The notes under the pieces are model-generated. The model had not been told where the DNA came from. It worked only from the letters and a program-made list of their open reading frames with translations, and ran no database searches. This document shows positions 37,161-47,947 of a DNA stretch of 64,000 bases, piece after piece (within the stretch, counting starts at the first letter, position 1; each line of letters opens with the position of its first letter). This stretch comes from Laguncularia racemosa (taxonomy: Eukaryota; Streptophyta; Magnoliopsida; Myrtales; Combretaceae), in the NCBI GenBank assembly GCA_037954665.1, contig JBBMOL010000099.1, forward strand, positions 124,001 through 188,000, read 5' to 3'. Made by a program: the position numbers and the translations under genes.

Positions 37161-37230
37161 CGTTTCGAACCCCTGACCTCGCACCCGCACATACCCGCCT
37201 GACTAAGACTCGGACTAGCTGAGCTAGCCC
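37161..37230 (-). other. tRNA-like A-box/B-box module inside solo LTR
   Basis: The minus strand has GGGCTAGCTCAGCTAGTCCG (A-box-like) and, about 55 nt later, GGGGTTCGAAACGC (B-box-like). This spacing suits an internal RNA polymerase III promoter. No acceptor-stem pairing is visible, so it is not a functional tRNA gene; a tRNA-derived SINE head captured by the LTR is possible. Confidence 0.5.
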
Positions 37231-37830
37231 ATTTTCCTGATTTTGTTTATTTCACAAATTGCATATATGTAATGTGATTTTTTTATTTTTTTGTATTTTT
37301 TGAAATTTCAAAAATTTGTAAAAATTATTTATTCCTTATTATTGCCATTTTTGAAATCATTTTTCAAAATTGATGTGTTTTCCTATTTATTTTTATTTTT
37401 TTGAATATTTTTCTTATTTTTGCCAAATTAGAGAAAAATTGGAAAAAATTAGGAAAAATTGGAAATTGATTATTATTGATTCTTAGGGCAAAAATGAGGT
37501 GTTTACAATAAGAGGTGTATTCATCTATGCCTACAACTAAAAAATGGTCCTCGAAAGGTGAGCTAATGCCTAATACATATAATCCACAAACATATGCACA
37601 TGATTAAGCATTAGTTAAGCCACATGCATCAATGCAATAATACAATAGTCAAACAGTAGGTTATTATCTTCTTTAGACCATGGAACAACAAATGGGTACT
37701 CATAATCCTACCAAACCATACATATATACTTAATACATAGTACGATGTTGGAAACTATCACTACGAGCCTCAATACTCAAGAGCTCTTAAATCTACCTAG
37801 ATCATTTCAATACACAACTCTATTAGGGAC

Positions 37831-38062
37831 ATGGTTGTCAAAATTACGATTTTACCTAAAATTGAAAGGTATAAAATCGGTAGAATCATATAAAATCGTA
37901 TAGAATCAATAGAATCGGTAATTTGTAGAATCATATATCTAAATTCATAATTATTTCAAAAGTCTATACCTAAATGATTTTTCTTCCATTTTGATTATGA
38001 AAAACTTGATAAAATTGCAAACTCATAGAATTATATAATTGACTTGTGATTTTAACAACCAT
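37831..38062 (+). mobile_element. MITE family A, copy 3
   Basis: Starts ATGGTTGTCAAAATTACG and ends GTGATTTTAACAACCAT; the ends are inverted repeats of about 12-15 bp. It is collinear with the copies at 16600 and 30913. Confidence 0.55.
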
Positions 38063-38459
38063 AACCAGGGATAGTGTAACACAAAGATCATCAGGATACC
38101 CTTTAGGAATTTGCCACTATAGGCCCCTAAGTCGAGCCAAGCACAATCAGCAGACAACTTAATTCAATCTAATACCAATTATTTTAGTTCCATAACTATC
38201 CTAACAAACATAAGTAACAAACATGATTACATGTACTTGAAAGGGCAACCTTAAACGCAGTTAGTCCTCATTCAGCAATTACATTGAAATCTGTCAAAAT
38301 GTAGAGAAGTTAATCTTAGTACTAGTTTAAGTATTGTCTAGGTTACTCAATTTTGATCACTTAGTTGTTATAGGATCACTTCTCTTACTCTAGTAAAATT
38401 TCTAAGGTTGTACTAAGTACTTAAGGTTAACAAAATTCGAATAACAAGAAAAGAAATCG

Positions 38460-38720
38460 AATAAAGAGGTTTCTTAGGGCATACTACCGTGTATTAGGCC
38501 GTGCACATAAACACGGTAAGGTACACGGTCGTGTATTATGGTCATGTACCTTTTTATGCACTTTCATAATTCGATATGCCCAAGTACACAAGTGTGTATT
38601 GTGACCATGTATAGTTATATAGGTTGGTACTTGGGCGTGTAGTTGGCCATGAACTTCCTAACTCTCTCTTTTCTTTTCTACACAACATGGGTAGGTATAC
38701 GAGCATGTACTTGCCGTATA
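38460..38720. repeat. Gypsy-LTR-like stretch with ACACGGTCGTGT motifs
   Basis: Repeated variants of CACGGTCGTGTATT, GGGCGTGTAGTTGGCC and GGTAGGTATACGAGCATGTAC, alternating in orientation. The same motif style occurs in the LTRs of the gypsy element at 6718-9603. No ends or target duplication could be defined. Confidence 0.35.
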
Positions 38721-39401
38721 CTCCACTGTTCCATTGTGAATCCTCTTCCCAATTTGCCAAATTCCAATTCCTTCAAACCTTAGATGAAATCCATCACTAC
38801 TAAGCCTAATTATGTATTGTTTCTAGCAATGAAACACTAATTTAGTTTAATTGAACAACTTATTAGCTTAGATTGTTCCAACGATCGAAGTCCTATCTTG
38901 AACCTTTTCTTGCACCAATTGTTCTACAATGAAATCCAATGAATTTTACACTAACTTATATCACACACATGTAATGGGCGATCAAAAGTTATTGATCGGT
39001 TCACTTATCATATATACTTCGTCGAATCATAAGGTGTAGTAGTCACCTTTTTCTCCTAGGGTTTGTCCTTACATTGGTGGTGCTGTAATGCAGAATGTGG
39101 GAAAAGGGTTAGAATAACATGTGATGGCCTCCTTTCTTGTCAAATGACTATATTACCCCCAACACTAAACTCTTTTTACTTCCATTTGCCGGCATTTTAA
39201 TCATTACTATTTTTAGAATCGAAAAATTAATAGTTGCATATGTGATAGCACGAAACATCAACTATAGGATATGATTTGACAAAAGAAGTTTTGGAACCCA
39301 AAAAAAAAAAAAACCTTAATTTTGATTATATTTCAAATTTGACATACTTGCATGCAATTGATAAATGTATGCATTACTTGTGAATTGACAATTAATGGAA
39401 A

Positions 39402-39616
39402 TTTCAAGGTGTAGTCATTTAAAAATGATTATATAGTGTATTTATAATATATTTTCCCGAACTACAATATATAAGGTCCACTAACAGTACAAATGAAATT
39501 ATTGATAGCTTCCTTCATACCTTTGACAGTTTTCATAAAAGTTATTAATGGACCTTATTTATTGTAGTTATTACAATTGCATTATATAATCACTTTTGAT
39601 CGACTACACCTTAAAA
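39402..39616. mobile_element. Foldback MITE
   Basis: The left arm starts TTTCAAGGTGTAGTC and runs ATGATTATATA, CTACAATATATAAGGTCCA. The right arm is its inverse (TGGACCTTATTTATTGTAG, TTATATAATCACTTTTGATC, GACTACACCTTAAAA). The arms are about 90 bp and pair over most of their length, leaving a short central spacer. Confidence 0.65.
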
Positions 39617-41122
39617 TCCCTCTATCCTATTAAGGAAGATAAAAAGGAAAATAGAAAGTACTCTTTTCCAATAGAAATTCAATTGGATAAAGGCAACTAC
39701 ATAATCTAAATAGCTAAATATATAAACAAAAAATAAGGAGTTTCACTTTTTTCTTTAATATAAGGTCTTAGGCTCCAAGCATTTGAACTACTCCATTTGT
39801 GTTTTCTTTATATGTTTGCTTGAGTATTGTATATCATAAGGATGTTCATCAAAACCTTTTGGATTCGTAAACCCTTCTGAAGGTAAACATTTTCAAAAGA
39901 CTCTAGGGCGGCAAAATCAATTGCTTTAAAACAATTTGAACCGATTAGTGGTTTAAACAATATTTGTTGTCTTTCTTTCTAAATTTTATTCCTTTATCAT
40001 CTTATATGATTTTAATTTGAGATCTCTTACTTTTAATTGCACTTAATATTATATTTAGTTAACTTTATAGGGATTGAATAAAATAGTAATTCTCTCCTTG
40101 CGGACTTATTTCTATATTTGGTTGGTAGTTCAAATGTACCCATAAAGCCTTGAAGGAACTATAAGGAATAACTATAAATTTCTTTATTCTAAATCTTAAA
40201 AATTGCAATTTTATTATCACCTTATCCCATTCCTCAAACCATATATACCATAAAAGAATTTTTACTTCTTAATTTCCTCTACTATAAATAATGCAAGTAT
40301 TTTGTGTTTCACTCATACAAGAATAGATTATATGTTAAAATGTATAAATCTTAGAGTTTTTAAGATTAGTAGTAGGGGTAAGTTCTTATAAGGTAAGTAA
40401 AGTATGTGACTCTATCTATAATCTACTTTGTAGGTATTGCTTGTGAAATTTTAAAACTAGAACTTATCTTATCACATGTGAGAACCATCCTAAAACTTAG
40501 ATTCGATAGGAGTTGAAGGATGCTAAATACTCTAAGTAACTTGTGCAAGTTTTTATTACGATTTTATAACGAAATAGTTTGCAACAAAACCTTATAGATC
40601 TGCTATCATATGGCTTCTTCTTCTAAGCCTTGTGTAGAATAATAAAGTGGCTTGTGTCAAGTACAAATTCAATCAAATTCACTTTTTTGTTTTGCCATCA
40701 ATTGAAGTATAATCTATACACACTCCCCCAAGGATGGGTTTAGGGGGTTTAGAGGGGGCTTCGACCCTCTCAAACTTCAAGAAAATTAATTATGAAAATG
40801 TATTGAAGATGAGAAATTAAATCTATTATACGTACAATTTTTACAATAATTAATAATATTAAATTCCAATATTATAAAATTATAGTTAACTAATTAAACT
40901 CTTAAATTGCTATTTAATGTGAAGGGCTTAGGCTATATTTTTAATTTAAAATATAATATCTTGTTACATTTAGTATAATTAGTTAAAAAAATTTATAGAG
41001 TGGATACATGTATAGTGTGACCAGTTCTAGAGAGAATATAAATTATGAAAATATTGTGGTCATACCAAACCATATAGGAGTAGATTTTAGAAAATTGAAA
41101 TTGACATTTATCTTGTAACATT

Positions 41123-41266
41123 TAATACTAACCTAAAACTTACTTGATTAATAAATAGTAAAGTAAGTTTTAAGTTACAATAGATCATCCACCATTAATA
41201 TTAACTTGAAACTTACTTGGTTAATAAATAGTAAAGTAAGTTTCAAGTTAGAATAGGTCATCCACC
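41123..41266. repeat. Two-unit tandem duplication of a small palindrome
   Basis: Units of about 73 bp (41123-41195, 41196-41266). Each is itself an inverted repeat: AACT(T)(G/A)AAACTTACTT then AAGTAAGTTT(T/C)AAGTT, around TTAATAAATAGTA. Confidence 0.75.
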
Positions 41267-41844
41267 TATCTCTATTAATAGTTTAGCATATAGAGAGAGA
41301 GGGGTTAAAAATCAATCAAAAGCATAAATAGTGGAACTGATCAATCTCCCATAAAGGCAAGGATTTTCATTTTTCCTTTTTAAATAATGTGATTTGATTC
41401 GTTGAATTTGAATCGCAAATCAGATTAGTTGGGTGAACACCTCCCACTCACTGGATATGGATGCTGGATGCATGTATTCGTGTGCGCCGGCTTAACGTTG
41501 CCAATGAATGAGGAATCCGAGAGAATGACCTTCGACCCACTCTAACCATAGCGCTGTTTGTCTTATTTGAGTTTTCCATCCTTATATGTCAAGTTCATGG
41601 TATCAAGTCGATCTAGAACACAACAATCCCTCGTGTTTTACTTAGTTAACTAGGTAGCATTTTTGCATATAGTCTATTCAAAGGATAAAGTAGCAGAAAT
41701 GGTTAATAAATAAATAAAAAAGAAACAATATATTTAGTTTTTAGTTTTTACACAATCTTATGTAAAATTAAATAAAACCATAAAAATATAATTTTAGAAA
41801 GATCTAAATGAATCAATTAAAGAAACCCTTTAAAATGAAAGAAT

Positions 41845-41880
<36 letters not shown>

Positions 41881-43777
41881 TATGTGTTTTAAATGGACAT
41901 ATAGAGAAAGAGAATGAAGGAGTATGAAGCCGTATATGGTGAATTCAAATTTGGGGGAAGAAATGTCCTTATTTTATATGCGGGTGAGACCCCAAACAAA
42001 TAGGCTAAAGCCTTACCTAATTAAAACCAAATCAATTAACAAGCGCCCTTAGACCCCACGCGGATGGAATCGGTCTTGAAGTCATAAAGCGAACCAAATC
42101 CCGAGAGATTCTAAACCAAACCCAACTCAATAAATTGAGATTGGTTTTGATTGATCTTGATTAGTGTTAGAGTTTCTTACATCAGAAACCATCAAATTCA
42201 TGCATTCTACTCGAATGAATAAATATCCACTAGATTGCTATGGTCTTATAACATTCATTTTAGATATTTTAAGTTAATTAATTTTAGAGAATAAAATGAT
42301 GTAAGAAATTGGATAATAGAATTTAGAGAGTGAGAGAAGGGTGTGGGAGTGAGCAATAATAGGTGAGAGAGTGAATATGCATGTGCTTTACTTGATTATC
42401 AATAGGGCTAACAATTCATATTAATGTAATGAATTTCAAATCTATATATAAATGAATTTATATCTTAAAAACTTTAATCTGTAATACGATCAATTTATTA
42501 ATTATATTTAAAAATTTAAACTCATGTCCGGACCCATTTAATAAACATGTTTCTTGTTTGGTTTAGACTCCATTTTGATAAAAAAAAAACCTAAAATAAT
42601 CTTACTACAATTATAATATCTATTAAAATGATCAAAACAGAAGTTTTTATAAAATTAAAGTCGGAAATAACAAATTACTTAAACTTTTAAATATAATGAA
42701 TTATAATGTGACAAACACAAATCTTAAGTAAAGTAAGTCTAATGTTAACTAAACAAAATAAATCATTTATTTATTATATTACATCAACATGTTAAATTAA
42801 GCGATGGCCAAAGTTGGTATTAATGCTAATATTCAAATTAACCATATCCTTTGTTAACTCTTTAAGAGATATCGTCAAATAGTGTACATTGAGAAGAATT
42901 ACTAATATGGTATCAAATATATTAATGAGAATGATTCATCATCCTCTTTTATCTTTTTCTATTATTTTATATCATCAAAACCTAATGGGTATTCTAAAAG
43001 ATCATCTAATTCAATATACAAATTTGAATCATATAAACTTGTATACCGAGCAAAGGCAAGTCTATTTGCATAACAAATGATCAAAAATTTCAAACACTAA
43101 AAATTCTGTAAAATGAAAGCTAACAATATAAACTTATTAAAAAGAAATATATTTACTATTATAGAAAAGTCAAAACCACATTCTAATATGAATATTAAAA
43201 ATATAAAACATCTAAAAAGTTAAAACTACATTCTATTGTAGATATTAGAGATATAAAATATCTCAAAATAAAATTTGTATATATATATTAAAGAGACTAT
43301 AAATGAAATTCATAATATATAAAAATAGATCATTATAATTTATGACTATGTGGTTCTATATGTTAAGGAAAATCTTTATCATAAGCAAAACTATTGAAAT
43401 CCTTAAATTTCCACTTAGAGACAGTGCTGAAAGCATAAAATTAAAATGAAAATATAACATAAGACACCAAATTATTACTTATAGAAGATTTCTATTAGAA
43501 TTATGTTAGAATTAAAGTAGAACTTAGTTAGGAACTTAGAAAAAATGTTAACAACTTTAACCTTAAACAGGTTAAGTGTGTCTATAAATAGTTTTATATG
43601 CTAAACCTAAACCTAGACACATTTATAAACAAGTCCAAACAACCTTGATTCATTTATGAATTGTGTTGAGTTTTTCTAGTATAAACCTGTTTATAATCAT
43701 GATCTGTTGTATCCAAGTTAGCAAGTCATGTACTAAATTACCAACCTTAATTATCAAAACATGAAAAAACATGCTCG

Positions 43778-44280
43778 TTAAAGCAATCCTAATGAGAGTT
43801 GCTTAACACACCTCTTAATATTAACAACCCTTTTTAGGAGAAAAGTTTCAGTAATAGTAACATGTCATGTGGATGAATTAGTGGCAAGTAAGTTATAATA
43901 AAATTCTAAAACATGAAAATATTAATAATGGTTTTTCAAAAAAATACAATTTACACATGTTTAAATATTATTTATATTTCTCAATCATTTATCTTAACAT
44001 GTAGCATATCGGTTTTAATGAATCATTTTTTTTTTGTTTTTTGGGTCCTTATGCATTAAAGGGGGGTTCTTGAAAAAGTTGGGGTCCTTGGCTAAAGATC
44101 CTAATTTTTTTTTTTTTAGGTTGAAATTTTGCAATATGGGTTCTATGAATAATATAAATAAATCTTAAAAACCTTTATTTAAAGACCTTAGGAATAAAGT
44201 AAAAAAAAAACTCCTTAAAGAAGAGACTTAAATGGCACCTAAGGACCTTAAGTAGTGTCATTAGCATTGTAGATGGTCTT
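43778..44280. mobile_element. MITE candidate (Harbinger-like), copy 1 of an adjacent pair
   Basis: The left end AAAGCAATCCTAATGAGAGTT and the inverse of the right end (AAGACCATCTACAATGCTAA) are similar. The inside has runs such as GGGGGGTTCTTGAAAAAGTTG and CCTTAAGTAGTGTCATTAGC. The style (GAGCATCTCCAATG ends) is common in plant PIF/Harbinger MITEs (recalled). Assignment is tentative. Confidence 0.4.
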
Positions 44281-44571
44281 AGAGCATTTTCAAGGGCAAA
44301 TGCTCAGCACACCTCCCATTGCTATGAACTCCCATTTTGTGGTCTTTACACATTAAAGGGAGGTTCTTAAAAAAATTGGTATCTTAAACTAAGGACTCCA
44401 AAAAGCTTTTTTTTTTTTTCCCAAAGGTTCTTTAAAAAAATTGATGTCTTAAAAATTTTTATTTAAGGACCTTAATGATGAAGTGGAGATATCCTCAAGG
44501 CTGAATGATCCTTAAAATGTTAATGTGATTTCTAGGGACCTAAAGGGGTTACTAGCATTATAGACGGTCTT
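44281..44571. mobile_element. MITE candidate (Harbinger-like), copy 2 of an adjacent pair
   Basis: Starts AGAGCATTTTCAAGGGCAAAT and ends ACTAGCATTATAGACGGTCTT. It shares internal blocks with copy 1 (ACACATTAAAGGGAGGTTCTT, TTTATTTAAGGACCTTA) and abuts it directly. Confidence 0.4.
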
Positions 44572-44782
44572 GTATGAGTGGAAAAGGCCAATATGTCCAC
44601 ATTTGTTATTTTTTGTTTCTTACAAGATCTAAACTAGGGGAAAAATGTGAGCTATAATATCTCATACATGTATAGGTCACTCTCTCACCTTACTTTTCAA
44701 GAGTACTATCATTTCCATTCTTACTCTAGGTTTGGCATGTTTACTTAGTTGAAATGAAGTATCTATTGATATTGGTTTACCT

Positions 44783-45645
44783 TAGGGTATTCATGGTTCG
44801 ATTTAGTTTAGATCGCTAGTGAACCGAACCTTCTTTAATGATTCCAACTACTTTAAATATCGTTTGGTTCAATTCAACTTGATTTTAAATCACGTTAAAA
44901 AATACCTTGTTGCTTTAATTACATTCCATTCTTTTGCAATATACATGCATCACTACAATTTTTATTTATATAATTTGATGCAAGATCCCAACATTAAAAG
45001 AAAAAAAAAATTAAAGAAGTGGACTATGATAGCATATATGCACATAAAAAACAAAAGAATAATGAATAATATAACAAGCTCCACCAGCTACTCAAACCTT
45101 TCTTATCAATTCCCTACTAGTCATTCACATTACATTATAAGTAAGTTGAGAGGAGAAAAGGATTATACACTTACAAAAGGTTTTTGTTTGCCTATATATG
45201 GATTAGGGAAGGATTGAAAGATGTGAGCTAGGCTATGACAATACGAGGAATCAAAACTAAAATGAAAGACAAGCGTGAACTCAATAAAAGTGTGAACATA
45301 AAGTGAGATTTTCGTCTAATGTGAAGCCTAGCATGCATGAGAGTGAAATGAAGGAAAGTGGAGATGTTGAGAATTGAGGGCTCGAGAGTTGTGTCTTAGG
45401 CTTATGGTTGGTTTATTTTCTTTATTTTTTTTTTCACCATAGATTTGTTTGTTGTATTCAAAAATCAAAATATGTCACTTTTTTTTTAATTAATTAAGAA
45501 GCTATTCAATTCAAGTTAAAGCTATTCAAATTGGTTCAATCCCAAAAACTAAATAGTGAATTGGGTGAACTATCTCCATATTGAACCAAACTAAATTAAA
45601 ATATGAAGAATTGCATTTTGCAGTTCGGTTCTACGAATAACCCCA
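44783..45645. mobile_element. Non-autonomous hAT-like element
   Basis: The left end TAGGGTATTCATGGTTCG matches the inverse of the right end (TGGGGTTATTCGTAGAACCG). The 8-bp flanks GTTTACCT and GATTGCCT agree at 6 of 8, as expected of an old 8-bp hAT target duplication. Subterminal GGTTCAATT/GAACCAAAC motifs recur in both arms. There is no transposase. Confidence 0.55.
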
Positions 45646-47189
45646 GATTGCCTGCATATAGATTTACCAATATTATCACAACACATGGAGTTACTTACTC
45701 ACATACTTGACCTATGTTACTCACATTTTCCTAATCAACATTTAATTTAATTGCACTAATAATATTTAAAAATGTCGTCTCTTTCTCTTTGATCTAATTC
45801 AAGATCTGTGAATTAAAGACTTCTTTAATAGTAGAAAGATCTATTGATTTCTTTTCTTCAATCCTCGAGTCAACAATTTATAACACTTTAGCTTTAAAGA
45901 ACTAAACTTGCATATGTTTTGAATAGAAGCAAATATTAAGAGTTCTTTTTCTTCATTTTCATTTGCTGGTGAAACGTGTATCCACGTATACATATGCACG
46001 CAAAGTGGGCTTCCTCTCCATCTAGTGCCACTGTGGGGCTTTACAGGTCTCGGCTTAGTTCTATTCATTTTCTGTTATACCATTCATTCTCTTAATCAAT
46101 TCTTGGTTTTAAGAGCACCCTCTAAATAATTAATTTGAAATCCAAAAGGACCAAAACCACAATTAATTATCTTCAATATCAAGAACCAATATATGAACCA
46201 CTCGCTTGTTCAAGAACCACACGATGCTTCAAAATTATCTCCATAATTATACTTTCGTATGATCTTATCTCTTTGTCATGATGTCTTAAATCAATTCATA
46301 TCAAATCAATTCCTGCATGATTGTATGATCATGAATCAAACCCTTTTACTCAATTTATCGAAACAACTTAGACTCATTTGGATTTTGCTATCGGCATATG
46401 CTTTCTATGTCACTTATGTTTGACCAATCTACTTTAGGATATGTACCATCCATGTAGGAGAGGAACATATTCCATCTTGACTCACTAACCTCTCAAACAC
46501 CTCATATCATACTTAATAAGTTGAGATCTAAATGTTAACATAGGTTCACCTAGATAAGGACATGATGATATTAGGATCAATGTTTCCTAAAATTTCAAGT
46601 CTAGTCTAGTTACCCACTAACTTAGGCCTCTTTATATGTACCTTTCAAGACATGATCAATATATGCAATAATCTTGTGCCTACGTTCTCTTTAAGCACTC
46701 AACCGATCATGGGCAACTCTAAGGCTGTCTTGATATCTTGGACAACGAACTATACTTGACTACTTATCATATGTTAATATTGTGGAACTTTGTTATAAAT
46801 TTGTGTCTAACATGATACTCCTAATAGACAAGAAATGCACCTTTATTGATCAAATGCTTATCAAAATCTTACATGGCATTTCAACACTCTGTTCACACCA
46901 ACAAGGTTTTTTTTTTTTTTCAATTAAAAAAAAAAAGTTATAATTGGAGTTTACACAACTAGCTCCAAGGCGAATAAATCTGGAATTTTGTTATCTTATT
47001 CCTACCTTAATAATATCTCCCCTTGTATATAAATGAAAATGTATTGAAAAGATAATATGAATGTAAAACCACTACGTAGGATACGAGATACACCGAAACT
47101 TTCAATTAAAAGAAGAGTTTCTCAAAAAAGATACATGAAGCCTAGAGTAAGCTATAATCTGCCTAGCAACTTGCTAAAAGATGAAAGAA

Positions 47190-47702
47190 GCAGGGCATCC
47201 AAGGGAGTTTATGGCTTCCTTTCATGACTCCTGAAGAAAAAACTACAATGAAAAAAATCAGGTGTACATGATTCTCAGGGGATGAAGCTTAGAGATCGCA
47301 GGTTGCAAAAGAATCAATAATTCCCCTGTTACTGAGTTTGTACAAAGTATGAAGCTTCCCCATGTAAGCTAACCAAAATATAAAAGAGTGTCCAGGAATT
47401 GAACCATTGCACCAGACCACTCAATGCCACGGGACTGGGTTACCTTTTGGATTAAACACTTTGTATGCACTTTTTGTCGTAAGGACGTCAGTAATTTCCT
47501 TCGCTTGAACAAATTTATCGTTGTCCAGAGAGTTTTGAGCCAAATTAGCAGGTAAGATAAAGTAGCTCCAGAAGTTACGTTGAGGCAAATCCCAAAGGAA
47601 AATCTCTATTGGTAGAAGAGGGACGGGCGTTAATGCTGAGGCCAGAAGATGCATTTTCTGAAGCTGAAATGAGAAATCAGAGGCAACAATTCGATTGAGC
47701 AC
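47190..47702 (-). pseudogene. LINE reverse-transcriptase C-terminal zinc-binding (zf-RVT) relic
   Basis: Minus-strand translation reads FLWDLPQRNFWSYF, ITDVLTTKSAYKVFNPKG, VPWH, a stop, VVWCNGSIPGHSFIFWLAYM, then KLHTLYKLSNRGI. The order SAYxxF, xPWxxxVW, IPxxSFIxWLA, LxTxDRL is the zf-RVT region that follows reverse transcriptase in plant LINEs (recalled). The expected Cys/His cluster is degraded, with stops near 47280 and 47430. No upstream reverse transcriptase was seen. Confidence 0.55.
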
Positions 47703-47947
47703 TTCTGTTCACACTTTAAGTCAATCTTATACAACTACTGATCAAAGTACCCTATCTTTACATGAAAAATAAAAATATCTATCTACAAATTTCTGCTCTT
47801 AAATAAATGTGGGGAGCTCATCGGACTTTTCAATGTATCCCGCAGATGTAACATTTATAAACATCCGCTGCAACAAGAATTTTTCTATCTACAAGATTCT
47901 CTAAGACATGGAAATCGACGAAAATCCTCGAATTGCGACGAGCCGAA

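Larger units (their letters stand above)
35324..37507 (-). mobile_element. Large solo LTR (2184 bp) with 5-bp target duplication
   Basis: The segment begins TGTCGAGTC and ends GGTGTTTACA (TG...CA). It is flanked by a perfect ATAAG duplication (35319-35323 and 37508-37512), with no internal retrotransposon coding region: a solo LTR. A canonical TATA box (CCTATAAATAGAGG, 36808-36821) reads on the minus strand, so I orient it minus. It holds a 22-bp palindrome with a splice-donor consensus (36490-36511), a tRNA-like A/B-box module (37161-37230), an AT-rich half (35850-36480) and conserved-looking blocks TTTGGAGTCGCCACC and GGGTGCCTACGTACC (about 35436 and 35740). Blocks of this style occur in large plant LTRs of LARD type (recalled). 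Likely left by LTR-LTR recombination. Confidence 0.78.
37508..47189. other. Gene-free spacer with MITEs and LTR-like relics
   Basis: It contains MITE family A copy 3 (37831-38062), a stretch with ACACGG(T/C)CGTGT motifs typical of gypsy LTRs (about 38480-38720), and a foldback MITE (39402-39616). It also holds a tandem duplication (41123-41266), a TA tract (about 41850), two adjacent MITEs (43778-44571) and a hAT-like element (44783-45645). Open frames such as 42889-43080 and 44819-45217 have no family features and biased composition. Confidence 0.6.

Noticed and set aside
37161..37230. A functional tRNA gene
   Set aside because: A- and B-box-like motifs are present but no acceptor stem pairs and the anticodon arm is not convincing; kept only as a tRNA-like module.
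44819..45217. 132-residue plus-strand open frame
   Set aside because: It falls inside a hAT-like non-autonomous element, has low-complexity composition (Asn, Tyr, Lys, Ile) and no recognisable motif.
47421..47702. A 93-residue host gene
   Set aside because: Its sequence fits the C-terminal zinc-binding region of a LINE reverse transcriptase, and the motif order continues beyond its stop codon.
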